DNA of 64,000 nt from Anisakis pegreffii (Eukaryota > Nematoda > Chromadorea > Rhabditida > Anisakidae), in contig JAPYMA010000718.1 of the NCBI GenBank assembly GCA_035041965.1, forward strand, positions 1 through 64,000. Reading direction: 5' to 3'. Below the pieces are notes generated by a model that saw only the letters and a list, made by a program, of their open reading frames with translations, had not been told where the DNA came from and searched no databases. Shown in pieces: positions 42,001 to 55,074 of the stretch (its first letter is position 1; each line of letters opens with the position of its first letter). The position numbers were made by a program, and so were the translations under genes.

Positions 42001-45000
42001 AAATGCACTACAATTGCATTCAACGTTTTTGTGCATCTAAACAATCTGATTTATTCCATCTTGCGCACTGAACCTCATCAACGATTTTTTTTCTGTGAAT
42101 GTATATTTGTTTTGCTGGAGTTGCCTTAAATAGCTCGAATTGATCATATTTTCTCGCTGTCCTTGCTCATTGAGTTATTTCTGCAATTGCTCAATTTTTG
42201 GGTTCCTTTCTTGTGCTTTTCGTATAGTTTCATTGATTTCGAGCGAACGGGAAGAATTGGGTATCGCTTGAATTTTATGATATTACGTTGAAAAAGGCAA
42301 ACCCTTGGTGATCTTGGTGATCTCTTCTGTTGTTCATCGGCAGTTTTGTGTGTGCAATTAATCGAGAACAATATAAAGAAGAGCATTTGATGACAAGAGA
42401 CGAATGTGAAAAGGAATCAACAGATGCAGAACTTGTACAAACACGTTTCCACTCAATTAACACCACATCGTGCTTCACTACTCAGAGTGTTTTTTTAGTT
42501 CCATATTATTTAGTTTCATTAAAGAAACAATATGAAACAAAGTGTTTTATATTATTTCATTCACTAATCACCCTGTGCATGCACTCGAAACCATTGATTC
42601 TCGAGACCCATGCCAGCCAACAACCATACTTCTGCATATGGCTTTTCTCCATGTGATGGAGCCTGAGAGGACAGAGATTTGGGCGCTGAAGTGCATCATG
42701 GAGCATTCTTCAGTTTATTGATTAATGAACTGAAGAGCGAGCTGATCGCTCGAGCCTAATTCAAGAATAAGCTAATCGCTAATTTAAGAACAAGCTAGTG
42801 TTTAATGATTATTTGATCTTCAAACTTTTGATCAATGAGAAATGAATACTCATGAAAGCTGAGCGGAAATTTTTGGAATTCGTTTGTTTCGTTAGTATAG
42901 GAGAATAATTTTCGAAAATTATTAAGAACATCTGCATAACTGATCAGCTTCGTGTCAATTGAAACTTTGATAACAAAGGTTGAAAATCTGTTCCATTCAT
43001 AAGCACCAGGAAATTGTTCGCCTTTTGAAAAGATCATTTGATTGTAATGCAATCAACGATCGACTATGAAAATTAGTTCGTCTCACTCCCAAAGAATTCA
43101 TTACTTGTCCACTTAACTTTTGAATTCGGAAAAAAACTGCAGTACTCTATGCGGGCAGGAAGCATATTTTTCATTCGTTGTTTCAAGAACAAGAAAGGCT
43201 TCTTTGAGATCTGGAAGTGACTGAAGTGTATTGAGGGTTCACTAGGTTGAGAATCTTTGCATGAAGCGTTGAGTGTTGACTGCCCCAAGTTCATTCCACT
43301 TGAGTCATTCCCGGCTTATAAGTAGAAGTCATTTTAGGTTAATTATATGCGTTGCCTCAGTATCGTTGATTGCCACATTAATCGCAAACCGAAATAACGC
43401 ATCAGTTTCGTTTGGAATCTCTGACAAGTTGCTTCACATTGATCACCATTCACTAATTTTCAATTCCTTATCTCAAGAGCACTTCTAAATTATTAGGGAA
43501 AGTTAACATGTGACGTGAGAGCAACCTAATTTTCCGTTTCGAGCCGATCAAACATCATTGGGAACTAATTAGAATGGAATTTCCTGCTAACAATCGCACT
43601 ATCTATCTCTTAAAAATTATTCCCGACTGTCATTTTCAACTAGAGGTTGTTGATAGGAAAATTTGAGAAAAATCGTTAACTGAACGAATAATTTGCAAAA
43701 GTGAGATAGTATTCGACGATATTGCATGGATTCGACAAGCATGATGAGCTGTTCGATTGTAAAAATGGGTTTGTTACTCCGGGCGATAAACTGAACAATT
43801 TTGTCTAGAAATTGTCAGTGTGAGAATGGTTTTGAAAGACGAACAAAATGTTGAACTGTGATTAGTTAAGAAGCTAATCATGCAAAAAGTGATTGTAAAA
43901 TTGATAGATAGTATTCATTGCAAGAGATTTTGTGGAGAAAAACTATCATCAAGAGAAGAATCGTAATTGCGTTTAGTTTTGTGACGAATGAAGATTTTGA
44001 GAAAGAATGAATGGCTGAAGGATAAAGAGAAAATACGGCAGAAAAATTAGCGGTGAGAGAAATGAAATTTGAGATTTTATCGTGAAATGTGAAGAAGTTC
44101 TTGAAATGATTGATTATTGCATTGGAACATTGCATCGAATCGTACTGCAAATGATTCACGATCAGTGATAATTTGAAGTGTTTCCAATAAGAATTTACAT
44201 TTCAATATTTCAAAATGTAAGTTAAAATATTTCGAAATTCACGAGCAAATTTCTCTTCTTCTAAAATATGATTATTCATCATTTATTTTCATTCAATGAA
44301 TGTGTTCGTTTTTCTTGATCAGTTTGCATTTAATTTAATTTAGGAACACATCGAACGCATTCATCGAAAACGTCTTTCATTTACGTCTTCTTGACCTCGA
44401 TCATCCAAATTCAGTGCCTAAATAAAGTCTTTCCATAGTTTGCTTATGATTCCTCAGTCTCATCTCATAAACAACATTCCCTTGCTCCCACCTACATGTT
44501 CTCGCATTCCTTACCTATGCTTCGTTATTTACTGATCTTTTCCTTCACAGCAAAATTCTTTTGCAGAATACAGCAATCAGCTAAAGAGTTTTTATCCTTC
44601 ATCATATCACTTTACTTCTGATCCATTTTGCTCCAAATCCATTTCGATTTCGTTCACGAGCGCTGTTTTTTTTTCAGAGAATAGATCATAAATTACCACT
44701 CACATTTTCTGCAGCGTTCGCATTCAGTCGAATGTGTCTTGCATTCCTAAGAATGTCATTTCATTTTTCTTATTGTTGGTTTTTTCTGCTCAAATTGATT
44801 GGTTTTCGAGCAATAAAGACTCCTTCTATGCCGATCAGATAAACGGTTAACGAAATGTGACTACTATGTTTGTTTGATGCTTTTCGTGCATTCCCTCATT
44901 AATTCGTGCTATTTTAATGACATGCATCGAATAGCTGCCAGCAAATTTTATTGAATATAAGGTGTGATGCTGTCCTGAAGTGGTGTTACTCTTTCCAATG

Positions 45001-48000
45001 TTGTTAGCATGGCTCCTATTCACACATCACGATCATTACTATAATCATTATTGTCAACACGATTAACATCATCACTATTGTTTTTGCGCTATTCAATTAT
45101 CAATCTCTTTATAAAGGCAATCAATCTTCAGCTAAAACTCAGACTAACGCTTCATACTTCATTAACTGAATTGACTGCACTTGGATCTTCCACTTCGATG
45201 GATTTTCTCGGAAAATATGTTATCAATATCCGAAAATGTCTTGAATCTATCATCTGACCATGCTCTAGACCACACTGTTTTCTTATGGCCCCATGCTTAG
45301 AACTTTCGAATAAGAATGTTATAAAGGCTTGAGAAGAGGAATTCTTTTAACAATATTAAAAGATTTTCCAAGGTGATGGGTGCAGTTTTGATCTGTTGCT
45401 GGAGAACGTAACTGTTCTATATTTCGCTAATAAAGTATTGATTTAGTTGTTTCCCTGTGAAGCGTGTTGTTAGCAAGTGTCCTGTGGCGTTATTCTTTAG
45501 TTGGTTGACACTGGTTCTGGCAAATATGTTCACTGAAGAACATGCTAACAAGTAACCGATCGCTATTGCTTATGTGTCATCCAGCAGTATCTTGAATAGT
45601 TTAAACTTTAAATTACTTTTTTGTTATTACACCTTATTGTTTTGAATCTTTTTCTATTTTTAACAACAAAAAATTTCACTGTAGCAAAATGATGAATGCA
45701 ATCAATTGCAAGTGTTAATTCAAGTGTGGCTCCAGACTCGACGAACTAATCAGTGGATTTCAAGTGAATACATTTATTTGATTGTGAGCGTCGAAAAACA
45801 ACGCGTTCTTCACAAAAAATTGACGTGAAGTTTTTTGAGATTGAACATTTCTTTCAAACAATATCAATCATCGTCACCATGAGTTGTACTTATGATAGTA
45901 TTGTTTCATCCAATGCCGTTTCATGTGAAAAGTGCTCGGTCGCCTAGTGATTGTAAGTGCGTGCTTGTTAAAGTACAAAAACAAAAGAAGGACCGTGTTG
46001 ATATGTTGGAATGCTCAACTTTCATTGATGATCGTTTCGTTCATTTCCTTTTGACGGCACTTTCTTGTACATCAATCGATTATCGAGAACGCTTTTGCTA
46101 TTGTTGCTATTCAGCTGATGTGTTTCAGCCTGCTCTGTGAGTGTCTTATTAAAAATAGGCATAGTTCGTTACTATCGCAGACATCGTACACTCGGAACAA
46201 GGTTCGAAAAAGTTTCCAACGTTTGATTGGAGAAACGTTGATGAGAATTTATAATTGCTTAAAATGATTAATAGGTTGTAGCAGACATTAATAATACGAA
46301 GAGGAAACTCGCATAAGCATACACTACAACTTTTATTTGTACTTATAAACGGTTTAACTAAACTTTTGCTTAATCTAACATTGCTCATACGCTTCGTAAT
46401 CAATGTTCAAATAGTTGTTTAGATGATCCGTGTTTACGTGAGCAGAGATTTTCTTCTGGTACATAATAATGGAAAATTTTTGGAACGAATAGGGTCCGAA
46501 GTTCTCTCTCATTGGAGACAAATACAGAAGTATTTCAGCGAAAAACACGTATCAATGACAAATTCCAGAAACTTAGTGGAGGAATTCCAAACAAAATCCT
46601 CTTTGTTGCATTACTTTTGAAGTGCAAGAGTAGAGAGAGACAAATTTTAGGAAAAAGAAGAGATGAGAGTGGATAGGACGTCGTGCTTGATTTTTTTGTT
46701 GAATGTTAAATAATGTGGTTTTGCATCATCATTGTTTTGTTGTTGTTTTCTGCCGCTTCTGCAGTGGTTCACTTAGAAAGACCCTTGAAAAACTTCGCGT
46801 TTGTTGTTCATCGATTTGGCAGCTCAAAAATTTTGGTTTTTTTACATCATGAACCAGGAATTATTTTCCAACAGATAGTTTAAAAAAAAAGGAACAGCGA
46901 TAACAAATGAGGTTAGCAGCTGTACGGCTCATATAAGAGTGAGTCTGAGAAATGCATTTGTTGGTGATTGATTTGCGATGAGTGATATGCTGGTGAGCAT
47001 GTGTATTTCATGAATGAAGCTGACATTGTGCACAATAAACAACTTTGAATTTCACTCTTGAATGCACTTCCTTGTTTCGTGTTTCTTCTTTCGGTTGAAT
47101 GCGAATGAACGAAATAATGCGACATGTCGTGTCCTTGAATTGAATTGATGATGATGATTTCGTTTGAATGATTGCAACGGTGAGCAGCTATTTATTTGCA
47201 CCAAGAAACACTCGATCAGTGTGCAGTGTAGTACATTGCATTGTTTCACACATGTTTTCCTTTTCGTTTTTTCAATGAGTTCTTCTGTCTTCTGAGATTA
47301 CCTGAAGGATAGTGTGGTATTGTCATTTGTTTGCATATCAGTTATATCACCACCATTGCGTTCAGTTCAATCGGTTTTTACGGATCCAGTTTAGTGGATT
47401 GAAAGCGATTTTCAACAAACTAACGCAAGACAGCTAGTTTCGAATGAGTGCGTTCTGAGAAATACGATCTGTTCTCAATGAACATAGCTTCCTTCCCATT
47501 CATCTGTTTGAAATATTCAATCAACTACCGATTTCGCCCTATGTCATGTGAATCCTGAGTCTAACACATCACAACAATAAACATCCCGAAGCATTCAGCA
47601 ATCATCGTGTCTCAATCCAATGATTTCGTTATTTGTGTCCATTGTGGTCGCTTAATGAAACAAATGTTCACAGCTCTCAATCTTTTATCAATTTTTTATC
47701 AGTTTTCAATCTTACAACCGGTTCAACGACCAATCGACGCCGGTCAATCCAAATTAAAGGGATCATTGATAATTTGGAGTGAAGCGCCGGGATCACCGCA
47801 ACCTACCACATTAATCTCTCTTCTCAAGTACTAGTGTGGTCCATCGGCGTGATTGTTGACCTCAACTTTCAGTGATAACTGTATGTAATTGCCAAATTTG
47901 CTTGATGAGTCGAGAGTTCCTTTTCCTATGGAAACGATCGTGGGTAACTTCGAAAGGGCGAAAATTTACGATTCGGTGATATATCGTTGAATACGACACA

Positions 48001-49034
48001 ATATTCGTTTACGACTAAATGCACTTGTTCAGCGCAGGCAGTGTCGAGAAGTTACAATTATTTCTCTTTGGGCGCATTCATCAACAGGCATATAAATTCA
48101 TCGAAACACATTAATCGGACAATAAAACGCTGAATGATCACAACGCAAAATGAATTGGAATATCATCGAGTGGATCGTCTTTAATCAATGATTTTTAATG
48201 TCTTCCGAATAATGCTCACTTATTTCCCGACTATTCACATTGTGTTTGCGTTGTGCTTTTGCATGTTTTACGCTGCTGCATCCTCTTTTTGATGTTCGCT
48301 TAACACTGAACATCTCAAAAAAGATTCATTTCACTTGGCCTCAATGTATCTGCTTCTACCCGTCTTCCACGCTAATCATTCATTTGCTGCTACCGCTGCC
48401 AGTGCAGATCGGCAACGAGTACTTCGACTTTTCATCTTCGACCTGTCCATGTGGCTATGAAACAAGCATTGATTACTTTGAGACAATCAATAGTGAATAA
48501 TTATTGGCAGAAGTAAAAGCAAAAAAATTTTACGTTACGTAAGGGTTGCTGACGCAGTAATTCTTTCACGCCACACACCAATTTTCAGTGTACTTAGTCA
48601 CGACCGTACACATCAATCCATCATCGACAATGCTATCTGTGGAGAAAATTCTCAATTTTCGACTTTGAGAATTCATCATCGAAACATCCGCTTTATGCAC
48701 GATCCAGTGAATCATTTTTTCTGCTAGCTATGAGAAAAAAGATTGTCAGCTCAGCATTGATGCGTAAAATCTAGAGTTCCCTGCTGTAATGGACGGATAT
48801 TGCACGAATTGATCGCGGTGGAATGACGTACTTGTTCGCATTTCACCAGCAGCGTTCACTGAGAGCATACAAGCTAAACAAGTGGAAGTATTAAGGATCA
48901 TTCACGTCATTAAATGCTTATTCAAACGTCTGCTTACGATTAGTCAATTCATTGATGATTATATAGCGAACTTCCTAATCTATCGTGAGTCTTTATCGTT
49001 GGCGTTTTTATCACTCATCATCGATACTTTCCGA
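39085..49034. other. About 10 kb without a recognised gene
   Basis: AT-rich sequence downstream of SLC26. Several 60-110-codon frames have a polar, exon-like composition (for example within 42,357-42,480, 45,892-46,140, 46,423-46,620 and 47,700-47,834). None shows a known domain or a coherent splice chain. Either no gene, or a gene too diverged to see. Confidence 0.35.
39201..39527 (+). other. 108-aa ORF just downstream of SLC26, unknown
   Basis: The composition is protein-like: NELYIKWCRMEYIENTIHVN, IIHLDDFGCIKFDECDKC and a charged tail. It starts 117 bp after the SLC26 stop, so it lies within the likely 3'-UTR region. It could be a small gene or a chance frame. Confidence 0.3.
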
Positions 49035-49758
49035 CAGAGTTGGACAACAGCGCGCTGATCCGCTGATCCATCACTAGCGCATCGGCGGAATAGCGATCTA
49101 TGTTCAAACAGCGGAAATTTTTAGCGATAACGTCCGTTACAGTGTTCGCTCAGCGCTTCAGCGAGCCACCTTTAGGCGAAGGCTACCGTTTCAGTGAACT
49201 ACTTCCGCTAACTGTTCATCTGCAAGTGAATGCATATTTTCCCCATCATTTAAAGTGCGTAAATGTATGTTTGCGCTGTAACACTACACTAAACTCGAAC
49301 CTACTGTACTCGTACTCGTCGACGTTGAATATTCCATCATGCCTCATGCTTTCAGTGCACCACTACCATCCGGTTTCAGCTCATTATGTTATTTGACTCT
49401 TAATAAATTATTTAGCATTACAGTGAAGTTTTCTTCGTTTTCGTCTGTTCTCTTCACATTTTTTTTTCAGCTTCGAACGTATTGGCTGATGGAATAAAAG
49501 TTTTCAACTGCTTAATGGCGTACTGAGGTTTTTTCCCGTACAAATGAGAGGTGCAGTTGCAAATTTTTGGAGGTGATTTCAAAGCATCAATAGCAGCAGC
49601 GATATCGAACAGCGGGCTAATTTTTCTTATTTAGCGGTTCTGTGATGAAGTTTCGCTAATTTTTTGACGGAACTGCCGATAGCGCTTTTTTTCAGCAGGG
49701 GAAACATTTTCTTGTCAGCGGATTAGCGTTAACGCCGCTATTGTTTTTCCCATCATTG
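49035..49758. mobile_element. Older, diverged hAT-like element related to 26,806-27,316
   Basis: Left end CAGAGTTGGACAACAG and right end CCCATCATTG resemble the ends of the 26.8-kb element. Internal blocks are shared: GGCGGAATAGCGAT, ACTTCCGC, then TTCATCTGCAAGTGAATGCA and TGCGCTGTAACACTACACT (versus TTCATCTGTAGGTGAATGTA-like and TGTGCTATAACATTGCACT). The flanking 8 bp agree only 5 of 8. Confidence 0.5.
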
Positions 49759-52700
49759 CTTATTGATAGTTTCATTTCCGCGTTATCTTCTGCTCATATA
49801 CGTCATTCTTTTACGATTATTTTCCGGTTTATCAGATGAATTCAACGTAGTGTCTGTCCAACATTCCAAGCATGTCAGTAGCATGTTGCCTTGATCACAA
49901 ATAATTCATTTAGCAATCACCAAAAAATGTTATTTTTTCGCTCAGTACTTATGAATGCACCAGCTACGATTAATGAGATTCTCGATTGTCTCTGATTCTC
50001 ACCGGTTTTAAAAATTCCTTCGAATATGCGGGCGGCAACGTTGCTAGAAAACTCGAAGGATTCATACTGAACAAGTTTGTGCATTTGATTTGATTCAGTT
50101 GGATTCGGAAGGCATCCTCCACGCATTTATTAGGCTGCAGTAAAAAGTGAAATTTCGGCACGAGTTGGGATGATACGAACCGTTGAGAAGTGTTTTAACG
50201 CAAGGAAATATTTTTTTAGAATGGAAATGCGATATGATCTTGACTCGAATTGCTTGCACACGTGATAGCGCACGTCAAATACACATTGTTGCTGTATGTT
50301 CCACCAATAATGGAGAGAGCACACGTAAACCTGTCATTCATTTTTAGTTCACTTCTGATCTAGAAAATTTACAAAAACGGTCCTCTTGTCACCGTTCTGC
50401 TGGATTCTCGATTTTGTTGAATAGATTTAAGAGTCGAAATTTATGGTCTCCCCAAAGTTTACGTTCTCCGTTTCGCCGTTTCATTAACGTTTTTGAATTT
50501 GTATTCTCTCTGCACTTCAACAGTGGAGATCATCAAAAGCAACAGCAATAAATTCAGATTAGCACATTTAGCGAATCTACGTAATTCAACCGTTTTTCGG
50601 TGTGATCTGCTCTTAAAGCTCGAATGAAATTGACGTTTTTTTTTGTGAGAAGATGCTCTCAATGAGTGCTAATATAACTGATAGCTTTTTGTGCACGTAA
50701 ATATGATTGCTTTTTGCCAATGTCGTGCTCAAAAATGTTCGATAAGGATGATGATTGCACTTCTTAAAATAAGAACAACACATTTCTGTTTCGATTGCCA
50801 CACTCAATAATTTTTTTCGTACACCTAATCAAATGTTTCACGTTGCTTTAGACAGTGTTACATTTGATAGCTTTTGGCGGTCACAACAAAGCAACCAGCA
50901 TTCAGCTCATTTCAGTTCGTTTGTTTCATATTGATTGTTTCCTTCGCTTTTTTTTTTCGAATTTTTGCAATTCTCTCGAGTGTGATGATGCGTTCTTGTT
51001 TATGTTTATGTGTCCGTCTGAAGTTATCGTTTATTTTCATCCAATTTCCTCATTTCTTCTTTGGCAACATCTGCACGTTTTTCAGAGTTCATAGAATATT
51101 ATCCATAACCGCATCCGAACGCCTCATTATTATCCGCGTTTCCTTTTCATTCGCTTTTGCTTCCGTACTCATTTGCTTTCTTAACTTTGTCACGCGATAG
51201 ATTAATACGTGAATCGATGAAAGCTGTTTGATTAGTTCAAATACAACTACTAAAATGTATAATTGAAAGATGCCTGATTGATAATGTTCGTTCAGGCTTC
51301 ATGAAAGCATGTCTAATGTACGGGCATGTGCTAGTTGTTAATCATCTAACGGATTACAAATATCCTCTGATATAGCGTCATCTTTTGCTGAAATCAATCT
51401 CGTTCAATATAATTGTATATTTCAGTTTGATATTTTTTGTTTCTTCAGCAGGTTGTCAGCCTGGACGAGATTCTGTCGACTTCCGTGCTCTAGCATCGAA
51501 CAAAGAACAAGAACTTTACGGAATAGAATTATTAAATTCAGCTGCAAACTGTACATTAGGACTAAAAATGATGCTAAACTGATGACTTGAACTGAACCTC
51601 TCTACTAACATATCCGGACGTTAAACTCAATAATATTTCGTGGGTTCATTCAGAGTCTAAAATTGAAAAAAGTGAAAATTTCGAAATTAGTGCATGATGC
51701 GATGATGAGTCAGTTGACATGCAGCGAACACTTCAGTTTTCATATTGACGCATTCCCATTGAAAAGTTTTTTTTTTCTATTTCAGTTTTCTTTCCACTAC
51801 AATTGACGTTTTTTTTCGAGCAAACTTTATGCGATGCTAAGGATAGAATTGTGATTCGTGTTGATAGTGTGTGGTTTGTGCCCTTCAATGCAATAATCCA
51901 TTGCGAACAATTCATTCAGAAGAGTTTTTGGAAATTAGTTCACGTTATTCGGATATTTGAATGAATGCCTGACATATCGAATGCGTCAATTAACCATCAT
52001 CGCTTGATCTCATCCATCGCTTCATTGCAGAATTTATTCCAATTGTAGACCGCGAGGGACGTGTTAGGATTTGGTTGTGACAGGTAATAGGATGGTGCTA
52101 AAGCGTATTATCGAGTTTTTTTTTTCAAAATGGAGTGACCAGTGTTTTGCTAAGATGTTGGTGTTGTGGCTTTATATGAGCTCATTGCATCGCTTTCGTT
52201 AGTTTTAGTGAACCTAAGCGGCCAGCATACGTTCGGTGAGAATTTGAGATCATTCAAAAGCGATTTTTCATTTGTCTCAATTTAGACAGTCTGAGATGAA
52301 ATCGGTTTGGCTGTTTTCATTGCTTCGATGTTTATTTTGTTGTTGACTGAATGAAAGGAACTATTAAACTACTTCAAAACAACGATTCACATATTTTTTC
52401 ATACTGATCACTCAGTCTATAAAAATGTGTAAATACAACAATCCGTTCATTCTTCGGATTGCAGCAATTGAGCACCGTTTTAATATGATTATTGTGAACA
52501 TTTTCAAGCTGATCAGTTCCTATTTATTCTCTTAGATTCAGAATCTCATCAGTAGCTAAGGAAACTGCTTAGTTCGTGCTGCTATTTTGATAGGCAAAAT
52601 GCACTTTTGCTTTGAGTTCTTTAGAATATTTAACGTTTTACCTTTCATTACTAATTTCGGTTATAGCGTTTATAATCACGTGCGTATTTGTATTTGCGTG

Positions 52701-55074
52701 CAGTTTGTTTTTCCAAATCAGCACTCTTGAAAAGTTATTCGAAGTGATCGAAGCTGAAAAAGACCAGCAATGCGGCTCCCTTCAAAACATATGTTCACAA
52801 AGAGTAATATGAAAATGTTTTTTTTTTCAGCTGAAAGTATTATTTGCAAATATACTGGTTTATTGCCGATACAAATTGCAGATTGCCGACACGCTTTTGC
52901 CGACATGAACAAGCCGCATTCAGTTCTGTTCACAGCCATAAAAATGTATTCATTCCACCATCACTATTTCATCGCAGAATTCAAAATTACTTTCCATTTC
53001 ATTCCATGCGAAAGTATCAAATTGAATTTTCAAATAAAATTCCTCGAAACAAATTTGATTGGTGTTCCTTTTTGTGCAATTTCTTTTGCGCGATCGTTTT
53101 CATTCATATTACTCATTAATTTTCATTATCACACTCTTGACAGATTGCCACTCGTTCGATTAAACTGCCTTCATTGTCAGATTTATGATCTGTAATATTC
53201 TTGCAGCCTTCTGGATGTGAATTTGATTTTTTCACCACCATTCAACTGGATCTTTTTGAAATTTTCATTCAACTTCAAATACCTTTATTCCATCGTTCAT
53301 AAGGAACTGCAAAAAAAGAAAGTCTAACAATTTGATGCGGACTTCTCTATTTATGTTGTTGGTAAGTGTAATGGTGATCTTTTTTCTGAGGGTTTACTCA
53401 CTTTACACTTCATTTCGTCTTCGTTGACATGGCTATGACGATAAATTCAGTTCACGATCATAAATTTTGTGGCTTCTAAATTATCGGTCCAAGTTATTCG
53501 TCAGATTACACTCATTTCATTTCAACCGCTTCAAAACACTCTTCTTCGCTTTCTTTACGGCTAAAATATTGTAAAGTTTAGAAATGAGATTTGATTTCTT
53601 GGTTGTTGATTTCACTTTCAGTTTTCTCTCACTCTATTGACCATCAACGTGTTAGTGAAATGACCTTCAGAAGGCAGACTCGTTGGTTGCAATTGAAAAA
53701 GCTCTGCTCGACGATTACACTTTGTAACATAAATGAAAATTTGTGTGCACTTGCTTCTTAATATGTTTAAAACGTCTGTTTGAAATAGCATAAGCATCGA
53801 TAAGTGTGTTTGTGTGTGTTTGTGTTGTCAATGCTCAGACATTCTCAATTGAATGAAAAAATCAACGAGATTATCCTTAAAAAAGCGTCATTTTGCAAAC
53901 GAATCGCACTGTTCGCGTTATTGGTGTCAATTGATGAACGCAACACAACGACAGCATGCTGCTATGTGCGCATTCTCTCCTTCAACGTAATTTCAGCTAA
54001 CTACATTCGACAAATCTAATCACAGCTCCGTAGCCATCAGCAACTCCCTGCATGCTCAGCAAGTACCCCAAAATTCATATGGACACCGTCGCATATGGCT
54101 GAAAAAATCTTACGATTAGACAAATAGAAAAATTCACCCTTTCATAACTTAAATCCCGGCGATGAACACGTTTGTACACTTTGTCGCATATTAATTTGCT
54201 GACCTGATTGTATTCTAAATCGGTAGTTAATATCGAGCATCTTAGCTTGTGCTCTTTAACAACTTCACTCTTTAATAACTTCAACTCAACATGGCAGTAT
54301 TTAAAATGAACTAACAATTCGATTAGGGTTTTATAGAGTACATAATACCATTTGCAATATTCCAGTTGAATTGTGGTGGTTTATGAGGCACATAGTGATT
54401 TAGCTCTAATGACAATGATGCAAATAAAATTTGATGACCATCATCATCATCGTCAGTCACCTTTGCATTTCTTGCCTCATTCTATACCTTCTCAACGTTT
54501 CTATCCTATAAAATATTGTATTTAGTCACCAGTCGTTTAGTTGCTACGTGAAATATTCGATATCTGATTCAAAAATTCAGTGTAAATGACTCAGTGACAT
54601 TTGAAATGAACTTTTATCAACATATTGTACTCTCAGCGACTTATTGCAATCACGAAAGCATAGATATGACACTGATTTATTGTCTTATGAGTGAGAGTTT
54701 GCCGTGATCAAATGTTGCATTTTCACACGCAATCAATCTATTTTCTTTGTGCATGTTGCATTAAATTTACGACTGAAAGGAACATCGCTTTCAAAACACA
54801 TTGTGATTCGACACCAAACAGAAGTTGTCTTGAGCAAGAAAAAATTATTTGAATCTGAAATGTTGATGTGTTGCTCTCAGAATTCTCATTTCAAATGAAC
54901 TGAATTTGAACGCGAGTTGATTTGCGCCCATGTTGAATAGACTGCTAGTGATGTTGCCTGTTGCTTTCGATTCAACCATGAAATGTATCACAGCATTGGC
55001 CTCATTTTAACACTTCTTTATTCATTTACATTGTTCATTTATTTGTTTATTCAGTTGCTATCGTTCTTGCCATA
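49759..55074. other. Intergenic, no recognised gene
   Basis: AT-rich. A short, well-framed exon-like piece on the minus strand (about 50,040-50,000, between TTTTCTAG and GTGAGA) is noted, but is too short to interpret. Confidence 0.35.
51385..51582 (+). CDS. Candidate small secreted peptide, 65 aa
   Basis: Starts MLKSISFNIIVYFSLIFFVS, a good signal-peptide pattern, with SAGC as a possible cleavage site. A hydrophilic part follows (RDSVDFRALASNKEQELYGI) with an N-glycosylation motif NCT near the end. Caveat: TTTCTTCAG within it is a good splice acceptor, so the downstream half could instead be an exon of another gene. No family recognised. Confidence 0.3.
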   Translation: MLKSISFNIIVYFSLIFFVSSAGCQPGRDSVDFRALASNKEQELYGIELLNSAANCTLGLKMMLN